Positions 37,378 through 45,661 of a stretch of DNA of 64,000 nucleotides are shown piece after piece. This stretch comes from Psychrobacter sp. JCM 18902 (lineage in GTDB: Bacteria > Pseudomonadota > Gammaproteobacteria > Pseudomonadales > Moraxellaceae). The first letter of the stretch is position 1. The number at the start of each line of letters is the position of its first letter. The translations under genes were made by a program, and so were the position numbers. The notes under the pieces were generated by a model. It was given only the letters and a program-made list of their open reading frames with translations, was not told where the DNA came from and did no database searches. The DNA is taken from the NCBI RefSeq assembly GCF_904846615.1, contig NZ_CAJHBK010000001.1, positions 930,001-994,000 on the forward strand, in the 5' to 3' direction.

Positions 37378-37404
37378 CTTGAACATCCAACTCTATGGTT
37401 CAAG
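37378..37404. repeat. Inverted repeat CTTGAAC/GTTCAAG
   Basis: A seven-base perfect dyad with a 13-base spacer, in the short segment trapped between the two IS copies. It may be a former operator or attenuated terminator. Confidence 0.4.
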
Positions 37405-37427
37405 TAATAGGTTATCAATTTTAATCA

Positions 37428-37742
37428 TCAATAGTTTTCTTCAACCCAATCATAATTTGGATCGAATCCACCATCATTTATAACTTTTATAATAAAACTA
37501 TGTTCTTGAAAATCATTATTACTAACCAATAACCAACTAAATAAACGGACAATTGCATCTATAGAAGGGCGATTTTCACCCTTTACTGATAATAAGTGCT
37601 CTAAGATTAGTTTCAAACCTAAGGAGATATTAACATCGTTTAGGTTTCTTTTACATTCTATAGGGATATTAGACCTCTTGCAAAAGTAGCAAAGAGATTT
37701 AATATAAGAAACACATCCACAACTGGCTAGGAACCATGCCAA
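37428..37742 (-). pseudogene. Chimeric/truncated gene between the IS copies
   Basis: A 104-residue frame whose first 24 or so codons lie in the end of IS copy 2. The remainder (37428 to about 37671, roughly 80 residues, ending NYDWVEENY) is non-IS sequence. It looks like the C-terminal remnant of a host gene whose 5' part was removed by IS insertion. The piece has several acidic residues and a helical pattern, but no family was recognised. Expression from the IS end is possible but not shown. Confidence 0.5.
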
Positions 37743-38583
37743 ACATAGATAAACTACTCAAAAAAAATAATGCAGGCTTTAAACGCTATACAGGCATTCA
37801 TAAAGCGACCTTCCATGAAATGCTGGATGCTATGCAGCAATGTGAAGCACAAAAGACTAAATCAGGTAGACCAAGCGTGCTTAGTCTTGAAGAACAAATA
37901 CTACTAGCACTTACTTATTGGCGTGAGTATCGAACGCTGTACCACATCAGTATGGACTTTGGCATTCATGAATCGTCTGCCAGTCGTATCATTCGTAAAG
38001 TAGAAGATGTTCTTATTGATTCAGGCAAGTTTGAACTGCCTAAAAAGCTGCCTAGTAGAGTCGATGACGATATTAATTGGACAGTCGTCATCGTCGATGC
38101 CACTGAAACCCCAATTGAGCGTCCAAAAAAAACCAAAGAGAGTACTACAGCGGCAAGAAGAAACAACACACCTTAAAAGCGCAAGTGATCGTCCACTGGA
38201 AAACAGGCTTAATATTAGATATTCAAACGTCCAAAGGGTCAGTGCACGATTTTAAGCTGTATAAAGATACTTGTCCTGACTGGCTTCCTTGTGACACTAA
38301 ACTATTAGCCGATAGTGGCTATCAGGGTATTGCAAAGTTACATGAACAAAGCTTCACCCCCTTTAAAAAGCCACGTGGTGGTCAGCTGTTAGCGCTCTGC
38401 AAACAAGCCAATCACTATCTGGCTAAGTTTCGTATTATGGTTGAGCACAAAATAGGCTTAATCAAGTTGTTCAAAATCGTGGCTCATAAGTATCGCAACC
38501 GTCGTCAGCGTTATGATCTTAGAATGAAGCTATTCGCCAGTGTTGTTAATTTAGAGCTTGGTTTGTGACTTTTGCAAGAGGTC
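37672..38583 (+). mobile_element. IS5-family insertion sequence, copy 2 (912 bp)
   Basis: Same termini (GACCTCTTGCAAAAGT) and TA flanks as copy 1, transposase on the plus strand. The two copies form a large inverted repeat around 345 bases of unique DNA. Confidence 0.92.
37736..38568 (+). CDS. IS5-family transposase, two frames joined by -1 frameshift (copy 2)
   Basis: Frame A is 37736-38176 and frame B covers 38185-38568. Their translations are identical to copy 1. The slippery run A8 lies at 38125-38132, phased CCA-AAA-AAA-ACC in frame A, so a -1 slip yields KKNQREYYSGKKK and continues into frame B. The 833-base span plus one base equals 278 codons, exactly one fused reading frame. The DDE residues are in VVIVDATE, LLADSGYQG and VEHKIG. 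Confidence 0.88.
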
Positions 38584-38680
38584 TATTAGTTTTGGGCAAA
38601 AAATTCACTATGTCGATTGCGCTAAGGTATGAGCTGTTTATCGATAAAATGTCTCAAAAATACAGCAAATTTACGAGCTG

Positions 38681-38689
38681 TGGTATAAT
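38681..38689 (+). promoter_or_regulatory. Extended -10 promoter of rsmA
   Basis: TGGTATAAT (TGn plus perfect TATAAT) lies between IS copy 2 and rsmA, about 100 bases before the ATG. No good -35 is seen, as is common for extended -10 promoters. Confidence 0.6.
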
Positions 38690-38788
38690 TTCGTATTACA
38701 AAACGAGCCAATAAAAGCGCCTATAAAACCAGCACATTGCTGCCATAGCGCTATAGCCCATTTATCTTTTACCCATTAAGACTTTTTT

Positions 38789-39652
38789 ATGTCCAAAATT
38801 TCGTTTGATGCTCAGTCTATTACCAACAGCCTACGCGCTGCCAAACACCAACCGCGTAAGCGCTTTGGTCAAAACTTCTTACATGATCGCAGTGTCATCC
38901 GTGAGATTGTTGAGAGCATTCGCTTAGAGCGCGATGACAATTTGATTGAGATTGGGCCAGGGATGGGCGCATTGACTGAGCCATTATTGGCAGAAGTAGA
39001 TGCGATGACTGTGGTCGAGTTGGATCGTGATTTGGCAGATAGCCTGCGTATTCGTATCGGTGCCAACAGCCATCCAAACTTTACGATCATCAAAGACAAT
39101 GCCATGCATGTCGACTATCGCGAGCTGTATAGCGATGAGCGTGGCAAGCTCCGTGTGGTTGGTAATCTGCCGTATAATATTTCTACGCCTATCTTATTTC
39201 ATTTGCTCAGTTACGCCGATGTGATTCAAGACATGCACTTTATGCTGCAAAAAGAAGTGGTCGAGCGTATTACGGCAGATGTCGGTAGCAAAACTTATGG
39301 TCGCCTATCTGTCATTATGCAGTATCACTGCCATACCGATTATCTACTGACCGTACCACGTGGTGCTTTTAATCCGCCACCAAAAGTAACCAGTGCGGTT
39401 TTTCGTTTGACGCCGCATATTATTAAGCCAGTCGTCGCAGAGGACGAAGAGTATTTCGCGCTAGTGGTACGTGAAACCTTTAACCATCGTCGTAAGACGC
39501 TACGTGCCATCTTTAAAAAATCAACATTGCTACCGACATTGAGCGAAGAAGATTTTGCAGCGTGTAGCATCGACCCACAAGCACGTCCTGAAGTCTTAAG
39601 TGTGAAGGATTTTGTGAATTTGAGTAATCAAGCGCGTAAAGTAGAGGTTTAA
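38789..39652 (+). CDS. rsmA: 16S rRNA dimethyladenosine transferase RsmA (KsgA)
   Basis: 287 residues. It has GQNFLHD at the N-terminus, SAM-binding [13 protein letters not shown], the NLPYNIST catalytic motif and a C-terminal helical domain with NHRRKTLR. It dimethylates two adjacent adenosines in the 3'-terminal helix of 16S rRNA, a late 30S maturation step. In relatives it lies directly after pdxA; here two IS elements separate them. apaH follows, but apaG, often in between, is absent. Confidence 0.97.
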   Translation: MSKISFDAQSITNSLRAAKHQPRKRFGQNFLHDRSVIREIVESIRLERDDNLIEIGPGMGALTEPLLAEVDAMTVVELDRDLADSLRIRIGANSHPNFTIIKDNAMHVDYRELYSDERGKLRVVGNLPYNISTPILFHLLSYADVIQDMHFMLQKEVVERITADVGSKTYGRLSVIMQYHCHTDYLLTVPRGAFNPPPKVTSAVFRLTPHIIKPVVAEDEEYFALVVRETFNHRRKTLRAIFKKSTLLPTLSEEDFAACSIDPQARPEVLSVKDFVNLSNQARKVEV

Positions 39653-39748
39653 ATCGAGTTACTGCCGATTCGTCGTCAAAGACATTTATATGGAAATGAC
39701 GATATAAAATTTTCACATAAAAATATCACGTAAAAACACTGAGGATTT

Positions 39749-40591
39749 ATGAGATTTCGCCATCAGTATGTCATCGGTGACCTGCAAGGTTGCTATGCGG
39801 CGTACCTTCATTTACTTGAAATATTGGATTTTGATCCTGCACAAGACAAGCTATGGTTTGCAGGGGACTTGGTGGCACGTGGTGAAGACTCGTTAAGTAC
39901 CTTGCGTCATGTCAAAGCACTTTGCGAGCAAGGGGCAGCCGCGACAGTACTCGGCAATCATGATATCAATTTGATCGCTGTCTGGCGCGGTGCGGCAAAG
40001 ATTAAAAAAAAGGATCAGACAGCGCCTATTTTTGCTGCCGATGATTGCGATGAACTGCTTGAATGGTTACGTCATCAGCCAGTATTGGCTTTTCCTGATG
40101 AGCAGACGGTATTAGTTCATGCTGGCATTCCACCGCATTGGACGGTTGAGGCGGCAGCAAATTACGCGCAGCAGTTAGAGTCACAATTGCAAAGTAGTTT
40201 AAAACAGCTGGATCGTCTATTGCCGAATTTATATAGCAAGACTGCTGATGACTGGCATCCAGATATTAGCGGCTTTACCAAAATGCGTGCAATTGCCAAT
40301 TATTTCACTCGTATGCGGCTGTGCAAACAAGACGGCACGTTAGAATTTAGCTTTGCAGCAGGGTTAGAAGCGTCTATGCCAGAGGGGTTTTTGCCTTGGT
40401 TTGAATGGCGAGTACCGCGGACTCGCAAGGTATTATTTGGGCACTGGGCAGCGCTGAAAGGTGAGGTAGACTTACCGTATGCGCGTGCACTTGACGGCGG
40501 CTGCGTTTGGGGTAATGATCTATTGGCTTATCGCTTGAGTGATGGAAAAATCATCAGGTCAAGTGCGCACTGCTTACAGCCAGAAACATAA
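39749..40591 (+). CDS. apaH: Bis(5'-nucleosyl)-tetraphosphatase, symmetrical (ApaH)
   Basis: 280 residues. The metallophosphatase motifs are GDLQGC, GDLVARGEDS, LGNHD and HAGIPP. A second lid region and the C-terminal ALDGGCVWGN...AYRL block identify ApaH. It hydrolyses Ap4A to two ADP and can decap Np4-RNAs. GAGGATTT precedes the ATG. It is followed by a hairpin terminator. Confidence 0.96.
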   Translation: MRFRHQYVIGDLQGCYAAYLHLLEILDFDPAQDKLWFAGDLVARGEDSLSTLRHVKALCEQGAAATVLGNHDINLIAVWRGAAKIKKKDQTAPIFAADDCDELLEWLRHQPVLAFPDEQTVLVHAGIPPHWTVEAAANYAQQLESQLQSSLKQLDRLLPNLYSKTADDWHPDISGFTKMRAIANYFTRMRLCKQDGTLEFSFAAGLEASMPEGFLPWFEWRVPRTRKVLFGHWAALKGEVDLPYARALDGGCVWGNDLLAYRLSDGKIIRSSAHCLQPET

Positions 40592-40593
40592 TA

Positions 40594-40646
40594 TTAGGGT
40601 ATGGACTCATTTCTATCTCCGTTTTTAAAATGAGGTCACGCCCCAA
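40594..40646. repeat. Short imperfect inverted-repeat element, copy B
   Basis: The left end TTAGGGTATGGACTCATTT resembles the reverse complement of the right end AAAATGAGGTCACGCCCCAA (about 14 of 19). Its right arm, read as GGGGCGTGACCTCATTTT, resembles the left arm of copy A at 27581. Confidence 0.4.
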
Positions 40647-40674
40647 CTATTTTACTTATCCAAACGATTTATTG

Positions 40675-40720
40675 AACCACCAAAACCTTCCCATTAGCTG
40701 GGTAGGTTTGGTGGTTTTTT
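40675..40720 (+). terminator. apaH terminator overlapping the convergent gene's 3' end
   Basis: AACCACCAAAACCT pairs with AGGTTTGGTGGTT (one bulge), followed by TTTT. The right arm lies within the last codons of the minus-strand gene ending at 40694. Confidence 0.75.
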
Positions 40721-43174
40721 GGGTTTAGGTAGTGAGGTTTTAGCATCGCCCGCAGCCTTGTTTTCAGGGTTGCTGTTATCGCTTTCAGGATGGGCAGTCG
40801 TCTCATTACCCTCAGTAAAGGCGTTATGCGATTTATCATATTGAATATCACTACTATAAGGAACGCTATTGAGCTCCTCATCTATCAGCCCATCATCGAG
40901 TTCAATGGTTTTTTTGGTACTGATATGATTGGTGGTGCTGTGTGTTTCCCGACTTTTTAGCGCAGCGTCAGTGTCAGCATTTGAGATGTTATTATCGTAA
41001 TCTATGTCTGTGATAGCCTGTTCATTTTGCATGCTTTTTTGCTTGGATTTAGGTAGGATTTTTACATCAGACAAACGCCGCACTACATAATTGTTGGGAA
41101 TAGTTTGTCCCCCTTTATGAGCGCTGGTATCGTCAAAGATCATATGTCCTTGACTGTCGATACGAGCATATTTCATTGGCTTATCACGTGGCCAGAAAAA
41201 GTCTGAAGGATGGGTAAGCATATGGCTGAAAAGCTGTTTGGTTAAACGACTCCACTCCATAAATTTGACTTCTTTAGAGCGCAGTGCCACAAATAAGGCG
41301 AGCGAAAAGCTGACCATGAGGTTCACCATGCCGATAAGGGCAACGCCTAAAATAGAAATAAACACAATCTGCCAATCCCACTGGTTGGCAGATATATTAA
41401 ACAGTCCATGCGCCAAATTCGCCGAGGCAAACGCAATGTGGCGAATATCAATCGGTAAGCCAAATAAATAGCCAATTGTTGCAGTACTACCTAAGAACAC
41501 CCCGAACAAGAAATTGCCCATAATGGCGCCAAGGTTGGCTTCTATAAAACCGCCTAAACGCTGTAACCAAGTTTTTGGTAGTAGGTATTGAAGTAGTTTG
41601 TGGCGCTGAATACGGGCACCGATTTGGTTGTAGACCGCCAAGTTATCGTAGTAACCAGCAATAAGACCCGATAAAAATAAATACACACCAGCAATGGCCG
41701 CGTGGGGCAATGCCAGTGAGTGAAAGGGGTCAAGATCATGCAGTAAGTGTGCAGCCTTATCGGTATTGATCATCGGCGCACCAGTATATTGTAGCCATGC
41801 AAAAGAGATAATCAAAGCGACTGGTATCGCTAGCATAATATTACCCATAATTGCCACAAACTGGGTACGTAAAATATCGACCACCAATTCTGATAGTTTA
41901 TTTAACTGATGTGACTTTTTGCCAGAACTGTCCGAGATAGTAGAGGCAATTGCCGCCGCCGTCATAGCAGGCTGTTTGGTAGCAACCGTACCATGAACGA
42001 TATGGATAAAGACAAAACCCAATCCATAAATCATACTATTTACAAAGGCGCGTCCCATCGGTGCAAGGGCTAGGTTATAGGCTAATATCTTAAGCGTTGC
42101 CATAAAAGCAATAATAAAACCACCGATAGAGGCTTTCTTGAACATTTTTTGATAGCCCGATTTATCGGTACTAATATAATGTTCACCCACACGGCTGGCA
42201 TTTTCAGTGACTTTGCGTGACAGCAGCTTGGTATTATTATCAATTAAGTATCCAATACTATAACGGCGGCTCGCAGTGGTAATCAGCGCTTGAATCAACT
42301 CAATGAGCGCCTGATCACGCTTATCATAATTATCTGCTACCAGTTCAGTTAAGATGCGCATACGCTGCAAGCTTTGGTCTAAACGCAGCATCATGTTGGT
42401 CAGGCGAATAGAGATTCCCGTTTTATAAATGCGCTTGCGTATGGTGGCAACGATATCTTCGCATTGTTCAATCATGACCAATAACGGCGCAGGATCTACC
42501 GCTTTTTCGGGCGTGATATCCGTTAAAGTATCAAGCTCATGCGCTTCTCGGTACTGATTGACGTATAAGACCGCCTCTTGATTTTGTGCCACAAATGACG
42601 CTGAATAATTCAGCATTTGCGGATAAAATTCCATCAAATCTGGATGCAAGCCAATACCGCTGATACGGTATGACAAAATGATGATCGCGTTCAAAATACT
42701 GTTTTTTGCTGTCGCAACTAAGTTTAAATGCTGTTCATCGACTTTGAGTAGCTCAACCAGCTCGTCCCATTTATCTTTTTTAATATTGGCAAGCCAGCGT
42801 TCATCAGAGCGTTTATCAAATAAATAACCGACCAATTCTACGACAGAATCTTCTTGTGGCAATAGCGGTAAAAAACGGTGCCCGATAAGGCGACGTAGAC
42901 TATTAAAAAAGCCCTGATCCGACATGATGCCGGTATCGGTATATAAAGCAATTTGGCGATACTCAATAATCAGTTTTAAGACGAAACTTGACAGTCCATC
43001 TGCATATTCTGGATGTTGACGTAAAATATCAATCAGCTCTTGAATGTTTTGATTGGCTAACGTGGGCTCTTTATCACTCACTCGTAGCTCATCGATTAGG
43101 CGCTTGAGTACCGCAGGATCTGGCACATCACTTAAGGCTGTAATCTGTTGTAAAATGTGTTTTATTTCTGACAC
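40694..43174 (-). CDS. Gcr/SpecificRecomb-family multi-span membrane protein
   Basis: 826 residues. The order is: a soluble N-terminal part (1-345), then about six hydrophobic segments between roughly 350 and 640 (for example GGFIIAFMATLKILAYNLAL, LAIPVALIISFAWL and VYLFLSGLIAGYYDN), and a charged, probably disordered tail of about 150 residues ending in Pro/Lys. It resembles the family labelled site-specific recombinase (COG4389), first named from Neisseria. No serine- or tyrosine-recombinase catalytic motif is visible, and the membrane topology argues against that name. The function should be considered unknown. Confidence 0.75.
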   Translation of the reverse strand: MSEIKHILQQITALSDVPDPAVLKRLIDELRVSDKEPTLANQNIQELIDILRQHPEYADGLSSFVLKLIIEYRQIALYTDTGIMSDQGFFNSLRRLIGHRFLPLLPQEDSVVELVGYLFDKRSDERWLANIKKDKWDELVELLKVDEQHLNLVATAKNSILNAIIILSYRISGIGLHPDLMEFYPQMLNYSASFVAQNQEAVLYVNQYREAHELDTLTDITPEKAVDPAPLLVMIEQCEDIVATIRKRIYKTGISIRLTNMMLRLDQSLQRMRILTELVADNYDKRDQALIELIQALITTASRRYSIGYLIDNNTKLLSRKVTENASRVGEHYISTDKSGYQKMFKKASIGGFIIAFMATLKILAYNLALAPMGRAFVNSMIYGLGFVFIHIVHGTVATKQPAMTAAAIASTISDSSGKKSHQLNKLSELVVDILRTQFVAIMGNIMLAIPVALIISFAWLQYTGAPMINTDKAAHLLHDLDPFHSLALPHAAIAGVYLFLSGLIAGYYDNLAVYNQIGARIQRHKLLQYLLPKTWLQRLGGFIEANLGAIMGNFLFGVFLGSTATIGYLFGLPIDIRHIAFASANLAHGLFNISANQWDWQIVFISILGVALIGMVNLMVSFSLALFVALRSKEVKFMEWSRLTKQLFSHMLTHPSDFFWPRDKPMKYARIDSQGHMIFDDTSAHKGGQTIPNNYVVRRLSDVKILPKSKQKSMQNEQAITDIDYDNNISNADTDAALKSRETHSTTNHISTKKTIELDDGLIDEELNSVPYSSDIQYDKSHNAFTEGNETTAHPESDNSNPENKAAGDAKTSLPKPKKPPNLPS

Positions 43175-43505
43175 ATTGCATCCCTTGTGGTGGTTATTTC
43201 AGTCATTGTTATTATTGAGTATGAGCAAAGATATAGGTGTTTTGAATGACTATATTGGTTATCAATGTCGCGATATCTACCACTATTGATGGTTAGGTTT
43301 CTAATTTACAGCTCACTAATTTGGAAATTATTAGCTTTAAGCTTATTGATTTAGGCATTAAAGATATTTGTAGCAATCTTAATGTTGTGACTTTGCGTTA
43401 TTTTAATCGTAACAATGCCTGAGCGGTTAATTATTTTGTTAGCAGTTATTTTGTGGCGCTCATTATATCGATTGTGGAAACCATCACTGTGATGATATTT
43501 TTGGC
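43175..43505. other. Intergenic region, no gene seen
   Basis: About 330 AT-rich bases upstream of the recombinase-family gene and beyond the acyl-CoA dehydrogenase terminator. It presumably holds the former's promoter. No RNA or repeat was recognised. Confidence 0.4.
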
Positions 43506-43534
43506 AAAAAAAGGGACAGTAGCGTGACTGTCCC
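43506..43534 (-). terminator. Terminator of the first acyl-CoA dehydrogenase gene
   Basis: On the minus strand GGGACAGT, a six-base loop and ACTGTCCC are followed by seven T. A textbook rho-independent terminator. Confidence 0.88.
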
Positions 43535-43579
43535 CTTATCGTAGTGCGGTATGGCTTACTTTATTATAAAAGTAAGAAA

Positions 43580-45364
43580 TTAGCTAGCAGGTACATCAAA
43601 GTAGCTAAGATCAAAGTTCATCATTGGATCACTACCAGCTTGAACCATTTGTGCATGAGCATCAATGCGTGGCAAAATACGCCCGACGAAATAATCGGCA
43701 AGCTTGGCTTTATTGGTATAAAACTCACCTTCTTTACCGTTAGCGGCTTCTACCATCAACGCAAACATATACGAATAAGCGAGGTAACCAAAGGCATGCA
43801 TGTAGTCAACGGCACAGCCATTGACTTCGTTTTTACGCTCGCTAATGTTACTAAGCACAGTGTTGGTCAATGCTTCAATCGTGTCGGCAGCATCTAGCGT
43901 TGCTTGCTTGATACCATGATCTGCTTGCATGTTATTGACGAAATCACGAATTTCACCTAAGAAGTGGGTGACGTATTTGCCGTTATTTTTTGCCACTTTA
44001 CGACCTAGTAAGTCAAGTGCTTGAATACCGTTGGTGCCTTCATAAATCTGTGCAATACGGGTATCACGGACGATTTGCTCCATACCCCATTCGCGGATAT
44101 AGCCGTGACCGCCAAATACTTGCTGGCAATCAATGGTCGCTTCTAATGCTTTGTCGGTCAAGAAAGCTTTGGCAACTGGCGTTAGTAGCGCAACGCGTGC
44201 TGCTGCTGCTTGAGCGGCTTCAGGGTCGGTGCTAAATTTCTCTTCATCAAGATTTTTAGCCACGTACATCGCAAAGCAACGTGAGGCTTCGGTATTGGCT
44301 TTGGCATTTAATAGCATACGGCGCACATCGGCATGATGAATGATGGCATCCGCTGGTTTTTCTGGACTTTGCAGTTGGGTATCGCTACGACCTTGACCAC
44401 GGTCATTGGCATATAGCGCTGCGTTTTGGTAAGCAAGCTCAGAACCACCAAGGCCTTGCAGACCCATGGTGACACGCTCATAGTTCATCATAATAAACAT
44501 TGATGATAAACCCGTGTTTTCGGCACCAACCATCCAGCCTTTAGCGCTGTCAAAGTTCATGACACAAGTGGCTGAGGCTTTGATACCCATTTTATGCTCG
44601 ATAGAGCCGACTGCTAGTGTGTTACGCTCGCCTAAGCTGCCATCTGCATTGACCAAAAATTTTGGCACAACAAATAACGAAATACCTTTTGAGCCTTCTG
44701 GCGCGTTAGGGGTTTTTGCCAATACCAAATGAATGATATTTTCGGTTAAGTCATGCTCGCCGCCAGTGATAAAGATTTTGGTACCTGAGATATCATAGCT
44801 ACCGTCATCATTAGGGATAGCTTTGGTTTTGATGATACCTAAGTCAGTACCAGCATGTGGCTCTGTCAAGCACATGGTGCCCGCCCACTCGCCGTTGTAC
44901 ATTTTTTCTAGGTAGGTTTGCTTTTGTTCTTCAGAAGCCGCTGCGTTTAGGCACAGTGTTGCGCCAACGGTTAGGTTAGGGTAGAGGGCAAACGATTGGT
45001 TGGCAGTGAATACCATCTCTTCAGTCAGCATGGTCACCATTTTTGGGAAACCTTGACCACCGTATTCAGCGTTACCGCTTAAGCCAACCCAGCCTGATTC
45101 AGCATACTGTTTATACGCTTCTTTAAATCCAGTAGGAGTCGTGACGACGCCATTACCTTCAAAGGTTGCGCCTTCTTCATCGCCGCTGCGGTTGATTGGC
45201 AAAAGAATGTTCTTTGACAGTTTTGCCATTTCTTCCAAAATCATATCGACTGTTTCCATATCGACATGAGCTAAGTTTTCGTTGTTTTGCCAAAATTTAG
45301 GCGCGTTAAATACATCATTTAAGATAAAGCGCATGTCATTCAGAGGGGCATTATAAACAGCCAT
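43580..45364 (-). CDS. Acyl-CoA dehydrogenase (long, DmdC/AcdA-like) 1
   Basis: 594 residues from the ATG at 45364, with AGGA six bases upstream. It has the N-terminal helical domain, the flavin-binding MCLTEPHAGTDLG and ITGGEHDL segments, and the catalytic base region IYEGTNGIQALDLLGRK, then the extra C-terminal domain of the 590-610-residue class. It introduces the 2,3-double bond in acyl-CoA in beta-oxidation, passing electrons to ETF. The chain-length preference cannot be told. A paralogue lies 297 bases upstream in the same direction. Confidence 0.93.
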   Translation of the reverse strand: MAVYNAPLNDMRFILNDVFNAPKFWQNNENLAHVDMETVDMILEEMAKLSKNILLPINRSGDEEGATFEGNGVVTTPTGFKEAYKQYAESGWVGLSGNAEYGGQGFPKMVTMLTEEMVFTANQSFALYPNLTVGATLCLNAAASEEQKQTYLEKMYNGEWAGTMCLTEPHAGTDLGIIKTKAIPNDDGSYDISGTKIFITGGEHDLTENIIHLVLAKTPNAPEGSKGISLFVVPKFLVNADGSLGERNTLAVGSIEHKMGIKASATCVMNFDSAKGWMVGAENTGLSSMFIMMNYERVTMGLQGLGGSELAYQNAALYANDRGQGRSDTQLQSPEKPADAIIHHADVRRMLLNAKANTEASRCFAMYVAKNLDEEKFSTDPEAAQAAAARVALLTPVAKAFLTDKALEATIDCQQVFGGHGYIREWGMEQIVRDTRIAQIYEGTNGIQALDLLGRKVAKNNGKYVTHFLGEIRDFVNNMQADHGIKQATLDAADTIEALTNTVLSNISERKNEVNGCAVDYMHAFGYLAYSYMFALMVEAANGKEGEFYTNKAKLADYFVGRILPRIDAHAQMVQAGSDPMMNFDLSYFDVPAS

Positions 45365-45598
45365 AAACATTCCTTTGGTTCAAATAAATAAAATTAAAGT
45401 TGTTAAAGATATCAATTGTTCTTTTGGTCTAACCTTAGCGGTTAATAATCAAAGTTTAGCAAATAAGCTTGCGCACGGGTGTGTTTCTTCGTGAATTGTG
45501 CGTACACCAAAAGTATTGATAAAGGATAGCCTTTATAAAAGGTTAGATTTTTGAAAGTGTTGACTCTACTCGTTATTAATTTTAATAGCGCTAAGAAA

Positions 45599-45628
45599 AT
45601 CGGCAACACACCTGAGTATGTTGCCGAT
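45599..45628. terminator. Terminator between the two acyl-CoA dehydrogenase genes
   Basis: ATCGGCAACA and TGTTGCCGAT form a 10-bp stem with a ten-base loop, with TTTT after it on the minus strand. It suggests that the two paralogues are at least partly separate transcripts. Confidence 0.7.
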
Positions 45629-45661
45629 AAAAATACAGTATTAGCAGTATTTAACGTCTAA

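Noticed and set aside
37340..37404. Possible MerR-regulator remnant (ATGGAAATAGGC) with a TTGAAC-containing dyad
   Set aside because: The start-like sequence reads into the dyad rather than away from it and stops after seven codons. The resemblance is too slight.
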